A stretch of 64,000 nucleotides of DNA, from contig JAFIGS010000004.1 of the NCBI GenBank assembly GCA_017849615.1, positions 62,001-126,000 on the forward strand, given 5' to 3'. Every line of letters starts with the position of its first letter. The first letter of the stretch is position 1. This stretch comes from Pseudolabrys sp. (GTDB lineage: Bacteria > Pseudomonadota > Alphaproteobacteria > Rhizobiales > Xanthobacteraceae). Below the pieces are notes generated by a model that worked only from the letters and a program-made list of their open reading frames with translations, did no database searches and was not told where the DNA came from. Shown here piece by piece: positions 17,870 through 25,991 of this stretch. Both the position numbers and the translations under genes were made by a program.

Positions 17870-19102
17870 GTGGCCCGTCGCATAACCGCAATTTTGGCGC
17901 TTATCGCCGCCCTTTGGGGCGGTTGGAGCGGATTTAGGCCTGTTCTGGCTCAATCCGGGCAACTTCCGTCCGTGACAGCGGTCCGGGTCGGGGGTGACGG
18001 CCAGAAGACCCGGTTCATCATGGACCTGTCTCAGAAAATCGAGGTCGCGGCCTTTGCGCTGGCCGATCCCTACCGGGTGGTCGTCGATCTGCCGCAGGTT
18101 GCTTTCCGTCTGCCGGACAAGATTGGCGAGCAGAGCCGGGGGCTGGTCAAGGCCTTCCGCTACGGTCTCATCATGCAGGGCGGCTCACGCATCGTGCTCG
18201 ACACCTCAGGGCCGGTGAAGGTCGAAAAGGCCTTCGTGCTGGACGCGGAGGCGGGGGAGCCGGCCCGTCTTGTTGTTGACCTCGCCGCCACCGACCGCGC
18301 CAGTTTCATGCGGACGCTGACCCTGGAGAACAAGCCGGACCGCCTCGCCAGCGCCAAACCGCCCGAGCCGCCGGCCAAGGCGGACAATGATACCCGGCCG
18401 CTGATCGTGCTGGATCCCGGCCACGGTGGTATCGACCAGGGCGCGCGGGCCCAGAGCGGCGAACTGGAAAAGGACGTCGTGCTCAAGTTCGCCCAGATCC
18501 TGCGCAGCCGGCTGGAAAAGACCGGCAAATACCGCATCGCCATGACGCGCACCGACGACACCTTCATCGCCCTGAGCGAGCGCGTGAAATTCAGCCGCTC
18601 CAACGGCGCGGCGCTGTTCATTTCCATCCACGCCGACAGCCTGCCCAAGGGCGAAGGGCAGGCGGAGGGCGCCACCGTCTACACCCTGTCGGAAAACGCC
18701 TCCGACGCCGAAGCGGCGCGCCTGGCCGAAGCCGAGAACAAGGCCGACGCCATCGCCGGCGTCGATCTGACCATCGAGCCGGACGACGTCGCCAGCATCC
18801 TGTTCGATCTCGCCCAGCGCGAAACCAAAACCTACTCGATGAAGTTTGCCCGTACGGCGGTCGGTGAACTCAAGAGCACCGCGCGCCTGCACAAGCAGCC
18901 CCTGAAGTCTGCCGGCTTCAAGGTCCTCACGGCGCCCGACGTGCCGTCGGTGCTCATCGAACTCGGCTACATGTCCACCAAGGACGACCTCAAGCTCATG
19001 GTCTCCGACGTCTGGCAGAACAAGACGGCAGGGGCTCTGGCCCAGGCCATCGATACCTTCTTCGGACCGCGCCTGGCGCGCGGGCAGGCGGGGGCCAACT
19101 GA
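17870..19102 (+). CDS. amiC: N-acetylmuramoyl-L-alanine amidase with AMIN domain
   Basis: The frame is open from a TTG at 17861, but the GTG at 17870 has better spacing (10 nt) from the GAGGG at 17855-17859, so I prefer 410 residues. A signal peptide (about 1-30) is followed by an AMIN domain (about 40-135), which in AmiC targets the septum. The Amidase_3 catalytic domain (about 180-405) carries the zinc ligands in 'VLDPGHGGIDQGA', the glutamate in 'SGELEKDVVL', 'FISIHADS' and 'VLIELGYMS'. It cleaves the bond between muramic acid and the peptide stem during daughter-cell separation. mrcA follows 187 bp downstream on the same strand, a neighbourhood common in Rhizobiales. Confidence 0.93.
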   Translation: MARRITAILALIAALWGGWSGFRPVLAQSGQLPSVTAVRVGGDGQKTRFIMDLSQKIEVAAFALADPYRVVVDLPQVAFRLPDKIGEQSRGLVKAFRYGLIMQGGSRIVLDTSGPVKVEKAFVLDAEAGEPARLVVDLAATDRASFMRTLTLENKPDRLASAKPPEPPAKADNDTRPLIVLDPGHGGIDQGARAQSGELEKDVVLKFAQILRSRLEKTGKYRIAMTRTDDTFIALSERVKFSRSNGAALFISIHADSLPKGEGQAEGATVYTLSENASDAEAARLAEAENKADAIAGVDLTIEPDDVASILFDLAQRETKTYSMKFARTAVGELKSTARLHKQPLKSAGFKVLTAPDVPSVLIELGYMSTKDDLKLMVSDVWQNKTAGALAQAIDTFFGPRLARGQAGAN

Positions 19103-19289
19103 TGACGCCAAATCGGGGTGCTCGCTCTGTAAAACGGCCTCAGTTTCAACATAAAACCGGGCAAAGTGGCAGTCTTGCCATGGACTTGATCGCTGCGATC
19201 TCGATGTCCACGACCTCGATTTTCACGACCTCAATGTCCAAGACCCTAGGGGACAGCGCCGCCACGGGCGGCCGTTGCATCATTCGCTC

Positions 19290-21767
19290 ATGAAACTCCT
19301 TCTGCGCTTCCTCGGCTTCCTGTTCGCGGCAGGCACCATCCTGTTCGTGGTCGGCGTCGCCGCGGTATCCGCGATGCTCTGGCATTACTCGAAAGACCTG
19401 CCGGACTATTCGCAGTTGCGCGACTATGAGCCGCCGGTGATGACGCGCGTCCATGCCGCCGACGGTTCGCTGGTCGGCGAATATGCGCGTGAGCGCCGGC
19501 TCTATCTGCCGATCCAAGCGGTGCCCAAGCTCGTCATCAGCGCGTTTCTCGCGGCGGAAGACAAGAACTTCTACGAGCACGGCGGTCTCGACTTCGTCGG
19601 CATCGCCCGCGCCGGCGTGAACTACGTCCAGAATCTTGGCTCGAACCGCCGCCCGCAGGGCGCTTCGACGATCACGCAGCAGGTCGCCAAGAACTTCCTG
19701 CTGACCAACGAACTGTCGATGACGCGCAAGGTCAAGGAAGCGCTTCTCGCGCTCAAGATCGAGCGCACCTATTCGAAGGACAAGATCCTCGAACTGTATC
19801 TCAACGAGATCTATCTCGGCCTCGGCGCCTACGGCATCGCCGCCGCCTCGCTCGTCTATTTCGACAAGAGCGTGAGCGAACTCAACGTCCAGGAGGCCGC
19901 CTATCTCGCCTCGCTGCCGAAGGCGCCGAACAACTATCACCCGTTCCGCCAGCGCGAGCGCGCGCTCGAGCGCCGCAACTGGGTCATCGACCGCATGGCG
20001 GAGTCGGGCTTCATCAAGAGCGCCGACGCCGAGGTTGCGAAGAAGACCTCGCTCGGCGTCGCCACCAAGACCAGCGTCGCTCACACCTTCTCGGCCGAAT
20101 ATTTCGCCGAGGAAGTGCGCCGCGAACTGTACGAGCGTTACGGCGAAAAGAAGCTGTACGAAGGCGGCCTTTCGGTGCGCACCACGCTCGATCCAAAGAT
20201 GCAGTTGGTCGCGCGCAAGGCGCTGACCGACGGCCTCGTCAAATATGACGAAGCCCACGGCTATCGCGGCGCCTTCTCCACGATCGAAGTTTCCGGCGAC
20301 TGGGGCACCAAGCTCGCCGACGTGAAGACGCTCAACGATATCGCGCCGTGGCGTGCCGCCGTTGTGCTCGAGGTCGGCGACCAGACAGCGCGTGTCGGCT
20401 TGCAGCCGGGCCGCGATCCGGCCGGCCGCGTTGACCGCGCCCGCGACATCGGCATCCTGCCGCTCGACAACATGAAGTGGGCGAGGGTGTCCGGCAAGGC
20501 GCCCACCAAGGTCAGCCAGGTGCTCAACCCCGGCGACGTGATCTATGTCGAAGCCGACGCCAAGAAGGACGGCCAGTTCCGTCTGCGTCAGGTGCCGGAA
20601 GTGTCCGGTGGCATCGTCGTGCAGGATCCCCAGACCGGCCGCGTGCTCGCCATGGTGGGCGGCTTCTCCTACGACCAGAGCCAGTTCAACCGCGCCACGC
20701 AGGCGCTGCGCCAGCCGGGCTCGTCGTTCAAGCCGCTGGTTTACGCCGCCGCGCTCGACAACGGCTATACGCCGTCGTCGGTGGTGCTCGACGCGCCGAT
20801 CGAACTCGACCAGGGCCCCGGCCTCGGCGTGTGGAAGCCGGAGAACTACGAGAACAACTTCTTCGGTCCCTCGACCTTGCGCTTCGGCATCGAGCGTTCG
20901 CGCAACGTCATGACCGTGCGCCTGTCGCAGGACATCGGCATGCCGCTGATCGCCGAATATGCGCGGCGCTTCGGCGTCTATGACAGCCTGCCGCCGTATC
21001 TGTCGTTCTCGCTCGGCGCCGGCGAGACCACGCTGCTGCGCATGGTCACGGCCTATTCGATGATCGACAATGGCGGCCGCAAGGTGAAGCCGACCTTGAT
21101 CGACCGCATCCAGGATCGTTACGGCCACACCGTCTATCGTCACGACGAGCGCGAGTGCATCGGCTGCTCGGCGGCGAAGTGGGAGAACCAGCCGGAGCCG
21201 TCGCTGATCGACCGGCGCCAGCAGGTCATCGACCCGATGACCGCCTATCAGATCACGTCGATCATGGAAGGCGTCGTGCTGCGCGGCACGGCCGGCGGCA
21301 TCGGGTTCCAGAAGGAAGTCGGCAAGCCGGTGGCCGGCAAGACCGGCACCACCAATGACTACAAGGACGCCTGGTTCGTCGGCTTCACCTCCGATGTCAC
21401 GGTCGGCGTCTATTTCGGCTTCGATAAGCCGCGCTCGCTTGGCCGCGGTGAGACCGGCGGCAAGCTCGCCGGGCCGGTGGTCAAGGACTTCATGAAATAC
21501 GCGCTCGCCGACAAGCCCGGCGCGCCTTTCCGCATTCCGCCGGGCATCAAGCTGATCCGCGTCGATGCCAAGACCGGCGTGCGCGCCGGCCCGGAAACGA
21601 CGAAGGGGATCCTCGAAGCCTTCAAGCCCGGCACCGCGCCGCCGGACGGCTATGCCACGGCCGGTTACGACGGGCAGCAAGGTGGTGGCGGCGCGCCGTT
21701 CTTCGGCCAGCGCATCTCGCCGGAATCGGGCCGCGCCGTGCGCTCGGGCACGGGCGGATTGTATTAG
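19290..21767 (+). CDS. mrcA: Penicillin-binding protein 1A (bifunctional glycosyltransferase/transpeptidase)
   Basis: The start at 19290 opens directly into the N-terminal membrane anchor ('MKLLLRFLGFLFAAGTILF'). The 825-residue protein has the GT51 transglycosylase motifs 'EDKNFYEHGG' (catalytic Glu near residue 90) and 'QGASTITQQVAKN'. An OB-like linker region is followed by the transpeptidase with S478-S-F-K481 ('PGSSFKPLVYAA'), an SRN motif ('ERSRNVMT') and K684-T-G-T. It polymerises and cross-links peptidoglycan at the inner membrane. The C-terminal tail is Gly/Gln-rich. In related genomes prfB usually follows directly; here a 4.2-kb block separates them. Confidence 0.95.
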   Translation: MKLLLRFLGFLFAAGTILFVVGVAAVSAMLWHYSKDLPDYSQLRDYEPPVMTRVHAADGSLVGEYARERRLYLPIQAVPKLVISAFLAAEDKNFYEHGGLDFVGIARAGVNYVQNLGSNRRPQGASTITQQVAKNFLLTNELSMTRKVKEALLALKIERTYSKDKILELYLNEIYLGLGAYGIAAASLVYFDKSVSELNVQEAAYLASLPKAPNNYHPFRQRERALERRNWVIDRMAESGFIKSADAEVAKKTSLGVATKTSVAHTFSAEYFAEEVRRELYERYGEKKLYEGGLSVRTTLDPKMQLVARKALTDGLVKYDEAHGYRGAFSTIEVSGDWGTKLADVKTLNDIAPWRAAVVLEVGDQTARVGLQPGRDPAGRVDRARDIGILPLDNMKWARVSGKAPTKVSQVLNPGDVIYVEADAKKDGQFRLRQVPEVSGGIVVQDPQTGRVLAMVGGFSYDQSQFNRATQALRQPGSSFKPLVYAAALDNGYTPSSVVLDAPIELDQGPGLGVWKPENYENNFFGPSTLRFGIERSRNVMTVRLSQDIGMPLIAEYARRFGVYDSLPPYLSFSLGAGETTLLRMVTAYSMIDNGGRKVKPTLIDRIQDRYGHTVYRHDERECIGCSAAKWENQPEPSLIDRRQQVIDPMTAYQITSIMEGVVLRGTAGGIGFQKEVGKPVAGKTGTTNDYKDAWFVGFTSDVTVGVYFGFDKPRSLGRGETGGKLAGPVVKDFMKYALADKPGAPFRIPPGIKLIRVDAKTGVRAGPETTKGILEAFKPGTAPPDGYATAGYDGQQGGGGAPFFGQRISPESGRAVRSGTGGLY

Positions 21768-21773
21768 CGCATC

Positions 21774-21873
21774 GTCATTCCGGACGCCGCGAAGCGGCGA
21801 TCCGGAATCCAGCCAGAAATGCTGAGTGCGCGTCTGGATTCCGGGTTCGCTCCTTCGGAGCGCCCGGAATGAC
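21774..21873. repeat. Palindromic intergenic repeat, family A copy 1
   Basis: A 100-bp element has outer arms GTCATTCCGG and CCGGAATGAC and two inner hairpins, one around GCCGCGAAGCGGC and one around 'GCTCCTTCGGAGC'. The same architecture recurs at 55457-55559 and 60897-61003 with different inner sequence. It begins 6 bp after the mrcA stop and borders the accessory block. Confidence 0.85.
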
Positions 21874-21881
21874 GGCGAGAA

Positions 21882-23429
21882 TTATGCCGCCGGCGCGCGT
21901 CGCTGCTTGATCGCACCCCACAGGTCATTCAACAGCGAGCGCCATGTTGCCGGCGCATCCGTCGCCAAGAGCGCCGCGGCGAAGACGATGGCGATGGCGG
22001 CGGACTCGCTGCGATAGGTGAAGTGCGAGTGCGTCTGGGTGTGGTTGTTGAGAATCTCGAACCAGGCCATCGAAACGAGCGTCGGCGAGCTCAGCAGCAG
22101 GAAGCGCCGCCCGTCGAAAGCCGGCCAGTGCGCGCGCAGGAAGACGAACATCGCGCCGGCAAGGGCGGCGACCACGACGCTGCCCACCGAGATGAACGCC
22201 TGCAGGATCATGGTGAGTGTCGGGATCAGCGGATACATCGGCACCACCGAGTCCGCTTCGACGCCGTAGAGCCGCAGCGCGATCTGCTTGAGGATCGATG
22301 AACCGGCCTGCTCGCCGTCGGGCGACATCAGCACCGCGAGCGTCCATTCGCTCGCCCAGGTGAGGCCGTAGCCGCCGAAAAAGGCGAGCGCGACGAAACC
22401 GGCCATCAGCACGGCGGGAATGACGGTGACTTTGTCGATCGCCGCCGGCCGCTTCAGATCGGTCGCCATGACGATGAAGGCGAGCAGCATCGGCAGCAGC
22501 GGCGGATTGATGAGAAAGTCGACGAAATTGAACACCGCGCCAAATGCCGCCGCCAGGATGATGGCGAGCGTCAGATTGCGCCGTTCGGGATAGACGTAGG
22601 CGAACAACCCGGCGCCGGCCAGGATGACGATCGTGCTCAAGGAATGCGTGGTGATGTTCCACATGCGCCAGATATCGGTGAGGCTCATCAGCACGATGAA
22701 GAAAACAAGCGCCGGTGTCGCGCCGAGCGCGCGGCGCATGCCGAAGAAAAAGAATGCGGTCGCCGCATAGACCAGCACCAGGTTGACCGCGCGGATGGTC
22801 TCGAGGCTGAACACGCTCAGCATCGGCCACAGATAGACGCGGTAGCCGTGCCAGTAGCGCGCATAATCGGTGCGCTTGTCGGTGGCGACGCCTCTGGCGA
22901 GGCTCTCGACTTCGCCGCACGGACCGACATAGGGCGAATGCATGATCGGATGCAGCGCCGCCGTCAGCGGATCGGGCTCGGGATCGATCGCGACCAGCAG
23001 TCCGGCGCATTCGGTGAACTGGTGTCCGCCGCCGTGCATGAAGCGCGTCGGCTGCTCGTCGATCGCCAGATAACCGCCGGCGAAAGCCTGCGTGATGTGC
23101 GCGCGGATGGCCGGCAGATCGGCCTGCACGCGCGTGCCGACCAGCAGGCCGACGAACAAAGGCTGCAGCAGGAGGACGACGCCGATCGCCAGAAACCCGG
23201 CGGCGACAGCACGCTTCAACAAGGATGGGAGCGGCAACAGGATGATCCGTTCGCGATCGTCGAGGTCACGGGCTTTGCGACCGCGCGGCAGTGTTTCGAT
23301 TCTGCCGGGAAGCGTCAATCGGCTTACGCCGGATTGACGATTGACGCGAGCCGCCCGGCGCGAGGGGATGGTCAGGCGGCTCGCGTGACCGCCCGGCGGC
23401 CAGGGAGGAACAAACCGCCGTACGATCAA
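21882..23429 (-). CDS. Polytopic membrane protein of unknown function
   Basis: The open frame of up to 515 codons encodes about ten hydrophobic helices after a basic N-terminal segment. A luminal/periplasmic loop of about 100 residues follows the first helix and contains 'MHGGGHQFTECAG' and 'HPIMHSPYVGPCGEVE'. Later stretches include 'FFFFGMRRALGATPALVFF' and a C-terminal 'NHTQTHSHFTYRSES'. The layout (one helix, large loop, many helices) resembles membrane glycosyltransferases of the GT-C type, but no acidic loop-1 motif is convincing, so I do not assign one. The true start is uncertain: the frame begins at a TTG and crosses palindromic DNA at 23315-23385, and a start near 23237 or 23222 is more likely. 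It is the first gene of the block between mrcA and prfB. Confidence 0.7.
   Translation of the reverse strand: MIVRRFVPPWPPGGHASRLTIPSRRAARVNRQSGVSRLTLPGRIETLPRGRKARDLDDRERIILLPLPSLLKRAVAAGFLAIGVVLLLQPLFVGLLVGTRVQADLPAIRAHITQAFAGGYLAIDEQPTRFMHGGGHQFTECAGLLVAIDPEPDPLTAALHPIMHSPYVGPCGEVESLARGVATDKRTDYARYWHGYRVYLWPMLSVFSLETIRAVNLVLVYAATAFFFFGMRRALGATPALVFFIVLMSLTDIWRMWNITTHSLSTIVILAGAGLFAYVYPERRNLTLAIILAAAFGAVFNFVDFLINPPLLPMLLAFIVMATDLKRPAAIDKVTVIPAVLMAGFVALAFFGGYGLTWASEWTLAVLMSPDGEQAGSSILKQIALRLYGVEADSVVPMYPLIPTLTMILQAFISVGSVVVAALAGAMFVFLRAHWPAFDGRRFLLLSSPTLVSMAWFEILNNHTQTHSHFTYRSESAAIAIVFAAALLATDAPATWRSLLNDLWGAIKQRRAPAA
23315..23385. repeat. Two adjacent inverted repeats upstream of the membrane protein
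   Basis: The first palindrome (23315-23341) has arms CGTCAATC and GATTGACG around a GGC-TTAC-GCC core. The second has 10-bp arms GCGAGCCGCC (23346-23355) and GGCGGCTCGC (23376-23385). Together they look like an intergenic repeat element or a terminator of the short gene at 23443-23733, and they argue that the membrane protein's start lies downstream of them. Confidence 0.6.
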
Positions 23430-23442
23430 CCGTGATGTCCGT

Positions 23443-23733
23443 TCAGCTTTTCCGGAGCGCCTTTTCCAGCACGTCCATCATATGCGTGAGCCAGCGGCGC
23501 GCTTCGCGCTCGGTGCCGAAGCGCCGGTTGGCGTAGTCGGCGATTTTCGACCACTCGATAGTGGGCGAGGCGAGGATGGCGCGGCCCAGGCTCAAGACGT
23601 TTTCGTAAGCCGCTCGTGTCTCGGGCGTCAGACCGTCTACCGCCGCCTGCTCGTCGGTCTGGCCGGCCAGATCCGCGTCAGCGAACTGGCCGGCCAGGTA
23701 GCCGTAGAAATCGTCGGTGTCGTTCAAGGGCAA
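23443..23733 (-). CDS. Small cytoplasmic protein, probable immunity protein to the adjacent RNase A-like toxin
   Basis: The 96-residue, acidic, all-helical-looking protein ('DTDDFYGYLAGQFADADLAG', then 'SKIADYANRRFGTEREARRW') has no signal peptide or membrane helix. Its start (23733) overlaps the end of the toxin gene (23724) by 10 bp, so the two are translationally coupled, toxin first. Size, composition and position match immunity proteins encoded directly after CDI-type toxins; the RNase A-type CDI toxins are known to have small dedicated immunity partners. The assignment is by context, not by a recognised family motif. Protection would act in the cytoplasm, where an RNase would do its damage. 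Confidence 0.62.
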   Translation of the reverse strand: MPLNDTDDFYGYLAGQFADADLAGQTDEQAAVDGLTPETRAAYENVLSLGRAILASPTIEWSKIADYANRRFGTEREARRWLTHMMDVLEKALRKS

Positions 23734-24239
23734 TCGCCTGGATCCGGAGTTGTCGGGTACGAGGTCAGAAGATAGCAGTTGCCGCCGCCGGTAGCACGAA
23801 GGACCGCGCGGAACGTGCAGGTGTTGGCATAAAGGGCCGGGGGCGGCGCGGCGGGATTGCGCGAGGCGACCCGGCCGACATCGGCCCCCGCGACGTAGTC
23901 ATAGGCCCTTCTCTGGCCGTTCGCCGCATTCGCCGCCCAGGTGTTGATGGCGTTGCGGTTGCTGGCCAGTCCGGCGGTGATCGTCGCTTGCGGATTGGCC
24001 ATTGCGGTCCGGTAGGAGCTCGCCTCCTGGATGTTCGGATCGTTGGCGAGCCGCTGCGCCAGTTGCTGGTCGGTTTTGTCGACATGCCGAGCGATCGTGT
24101 GGCCGCCGGCGTTTTCCTGCTGCTGCAGCCAGTTCACCGGGAAGTTGGCGGGGATGCAAACGGCGTGTGAGGCCGCCGACCAGCCGAGCAACGCGGTTGC
24201 GATGGCAGCCGGGCCAAGAAGTTTGCGTGTGAGTGACAT
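23724..24239 (-). CDS. Exported RNase A-superfamily (CdiA-CT type) toxin domain protein
   Basis: The 171-residue protein starts at 24239 behind GGAGAC. Residues 1-26 are a Sec signal peptide (ending ASHA). The mature part matches the bacterial CdiA-CT RNase A-like domain: 'GGHTIARHV' (His47, His52), 'LAQRL' (Arg63), 'SSYRTAMANPQATITAGL', and the C-terminal strand 'NCYLLTSYP' with Thr159 and Tyr161. In the Yersinia kristensenii CDI toxin the reported active site is His175, Arg186, Thr276, Tyr278 (from memory); the 11-residue His-Arg and 2-residue Thr-Tyr spacings are identical here for His52/Arg63 and Thr159/Tyr161. It differs in being a free-standing exported protein, not the tail of a giant CdiA, and in having four cysteines (28, 141, 155, 170) that could form disulfides. 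The small overlapping downstream gene is the likely immunity protein. Confidence 0.75.
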   Translation of the reverse strand: MSLTRKLLGPAAIATALLGWSAASHAVCIPANFPVNWLQQQENAGGHTIARHVDKTDQQLAQRLANDPNIQEASSYRTAMANPQATITAGLASNRNAINTWAANAANGQRRAYDYVAGADVGRVASRNPAAPPPALYANTCTFRAVLRATGGGNCYLLTSYPTTPDPGDCP

Positions 24240-24272
24240 AGGTCAGTCTCCGTCGGTTTATGGATTGTGGGG

Positions 24273-24339
24273 GCGAGCCCGCCGCGCTGGTGTGGCGACC
24301 GCACGGGGGCTCGCGGCGAGGCCGCCCGGGGAAGGCGGC
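24273..24339. other. Tandem hairpins between the RhiA-like and toxin genes
   Basis: The 122-bp gap holds an 8-bp inverted repeat GCGAGCCC (24273-24280) / GGGCTCGC (24307-24314) and a 6-bp one GCCGCC (24321-24326) / GGCGGC (24334-24339). No T run follows on the minus strand, so they look less like a full terminator than like mRNA structures that could stabilise the upstream message or attenuate the toxin gene. Confidence 0.45.
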
Positions 24340-24361
24340 GCTCGCATTCGTGAGCGGTGCG

Positions 24362-24982
24362 TCAGACGAGGCCCTGCGCCAGCGTCCAGTTGTTGCCGCT
24401 GTCGAGCGTGGCGGTCATGCCGTAGACGTTGACCGGGAAATCGACCTGCTCGGAGTTCACCATGGTCTGGGTGTCGACCACCTGACCGGGCACGAACGAG
24501 CCGAAGCTGATCCAGTATTCCGGATGCACGCTGAACACGGCGGCGAAGTTCGGCTCGGCCGCCACGGCATGCGTGCCCTGGCCGGACATGCCGATGCCGA
24601 CGGTCGCAGCGCCCTTCGGGATGGTGCCGTCGCAGTCGATGGTCAGCGAGCCGGCGGTGCCGCCCGCCGTCGGCGTGCCGAACTGGAAGGCGCCCGCATT
24701 GTCGGTGAAGGTGGTCAGGTTGGCGGTGGTCAGATCCGCCGGGATCACCTGCTGAGCCTTGAAGGTGATGCCGGGTTTGAGCGTGCCTTGCTCGGACCAG
24801 ACGAACGAGTAGTCGATCGACCAGGTGAAATCGACGTCGACGCCGTTCGCCACCGGCTTGGCGAACCAGGCCAGCGTGTAGATGTAGGGCGTGTTCACGT
24901 CGATGCCCTGCTGATAGCAGAGGAAGTCGTGCTGGCTTCCGCTGCGGTTCTTGAAGCGGAGGGTGTAGTTCTGGGCAGCCAT
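24362..24982 (-). CDS. RhiA-like protein
   Basis: The start at 24982 has AGGAGA 8 nt upstream and gives 206 residues. The sequence follows RhiA-family proteins known from Rhizobium leguminosarum: 'YTLRFKNRSGSQHDF' near the start, 'LAWFAKPVANGVDVDFTWS', 'DYSFVWSEQGTLKPGITFKA', 'VGIGMSGQGTHAV', and 'HPEYWISFGSF'. It has no signal peptide and looks like an all-beta protein. RhiA is a rhizosphere-expressed, abundant protein of unknown biochemical function, under quorum-sensing control in R. leguminosarum; I see no lux-type box here. It lies 122 bp upstream of the toxin gene on the same strand, so a shared transcript is likely. Confidence 0.78.
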   Translation of the reverse strand: MAAQNYTLRFKNRSGSQHDFLCYQQGIDVNTPYIYTLAWFAKPVANGVDVDFTWSIDYSFVWSEQGTLKPGITFKAQQVIPADLTTANLTTFTDNAGAFQFGTPTAGGTAGSLTIDCDGTIPKGAATVGIGMSGQGTHAVAAEPNFAAVFSVHPEYWISFGSFVPGQVVDTQTMVNSEQVDFPVNVYGMTATLDSGNNWTLAQGLV

Positions 24983-25346
24983 GTTCTGTCTCCTTTGACG
25001 GGTTGAGCGCCGCGCATCGCGCGGTTGCCGCGCTCGGCCGGTGTCTGAGCGGAAGCGGGAAGCCGCCTGAGCTCGTGACCGGACCGAAAGCGTTCCCTTT
25101 TGCGGAAGCAGGAACTGGCGGCTGGAGCCGCAGGCGCCGCGGGGCAATCGACACAAACAGGCTTAAACCATAGGTTGTAAGTTTATAAATTTATCTATTT
25201 TTGGACGCAATCAGGCTTGACGTTATCCACAGGGCATGTTCTAAAAAGGAACGGTTTTGAGACAGTAATATTTATACAGAATGTTGTATTTATTCATATT
25301 CTTGATGTGGAGCTTAAGTATATAAAGGCAACAGCAGGGTAAAAGC
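24983..25346. promoter_or_regulatory. AT-rich divergent control region and possible recombinase site
   Basis: This 364-bp region separates the RhiA-like gene (-) from the serine recombinase (+). Its right half (about 25165-25340) is strikingly AT-rich for this genome. It contains the palindrome TTTATAAA (about 25182-25189), the inverted repeat ATACA-6-TGTAT (about 25274-25289) and GTTC-7-GAAC (about 25239-25253). Resolvases of the serine family usually bind short inverted repeats next to their own gene, so this is the natural place for a recombination (res-like) site; none is proven. TATAAA near 25321 could be part of the recombinase promoter. Confidence 0.45.
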
Positions 25347-25991
25347 GTGATAACCCGTATCGGATATGCACGCGTTTCGACTGACGGACAGTCGATAGAC
25401 TTGCAGGTTGATGCCCTTGATCGCTTCGGATGCCATTTAATATTTAGGGATGAAGCTTACTCCGGCGCCAGCCGCACCAGGCCGGGGCTTGAACGCTGCC
25501 TCGCAGCACTCAAGAGCGGCGACGATCTGGTTGTATGGAAGCTCGATCGGCTGGGGCGGTCGCTGCCGCATCTCATCGAGGTTGTGAACGAACTCGACCG
25601 GCGCCGCATCGGCCTGGTGTCGCTGTCCGAGGCCATCAATACCGGTTCGCCGGGCGGCGTCCTGGTTTTTCACATCATGGCGGCGCTGGCGCAGTTCGAG
25701 CGCGCGCTGATCTCGGAACGCACCAAGGCCGGCATGCGCTCGGCGCGCCAGCGCGGCCGTCATGTCGGTCGTCCGCGCAAGCTCGACGACGGGCTGGTCG
25801 TCGAGGCCGTGTCGGCGATCGGCGGCCGGCCGGGCAGCGTTGCCGGCGCGGCCACGCGTCTGGGCGTCAGCCGCGCCACGGTCTACCGGGCGCTCAGGCG
25901 CGTCCAGGACGCGGGCGGCGGTTCGCGTCATGGGGTTGCAGGACTCCGCGCCGGAGGCTACATGCCCGGTGATATCGAGCATGGAATTTGA
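25347..25991 (+). CDS. Serine recombinase (resolvase/invertase family)
   Basis: The 214-residue protein starts at a GTG with AGGG about 8 nt upstream. The resolvase catalytic domain (about 1-135) shows the nucleophilic serine at residue 11 in 'YARVSTDGQS', 'FRDEAYSGASRTRPGL', the arginine motif 'VWKLDRLGRS', and 'LAQFERALISERTKAGM' before the long E helix. A helix-turn-helix DNA-binding domain (about 145-190, 'ATRLGVSRATVYRALRRV') follows, as in Tn3 resolvases and Hin-like invertases. The last 20 or so residues are Gly-rich and may come from reading into host DNA. Its stop lies 5 bp before the prfB start, which makes it the right edge of the accessory block. Confidence 0.9.
   Translation: MITRIGYARVSTDGQSIDLQVDALDRFGCHLIFRDEAYSGASRTRPGLERCLAALKSGDDLVVWKLDRLGRSLPHLIEVVNELDRRRIGLVSLSEAINTGSPGGVLVFHIMAALAQFERALISERTKAGMRSARQRGRHVGRPRKLDDGLVVEAVSAIGGRPGSVAGAATRLGVSRATVYRALRRVQDAGGGSRHGVAGLRAGGYMPGDIEHGI

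Noticed and set aside
21882-23429. Assigning the polytopic membrane protein to a GT-C glycosyltransferase family
   Set aside because: The helix count and large first loop are suggestive, but the acidic catalytic motif expected in the first loop is not convincing.
23724-24239. Reading the RNase A-like protein as a lipoprotein because of Cys28
   Set aside because: The residues before Cys28 (Ser-His-Ala-Val) do not make a lipobox; signal peptidase I cleavage after Ala26 fits better.
24983-25346. A lux-type box upstream of the RhiA-like gene
   Set aside because: R. leguminosarum rhiA is under quorum-sensing control, so I looked for an 18-20 bp ACCTG/CAGGT-type palindrome, but found none.
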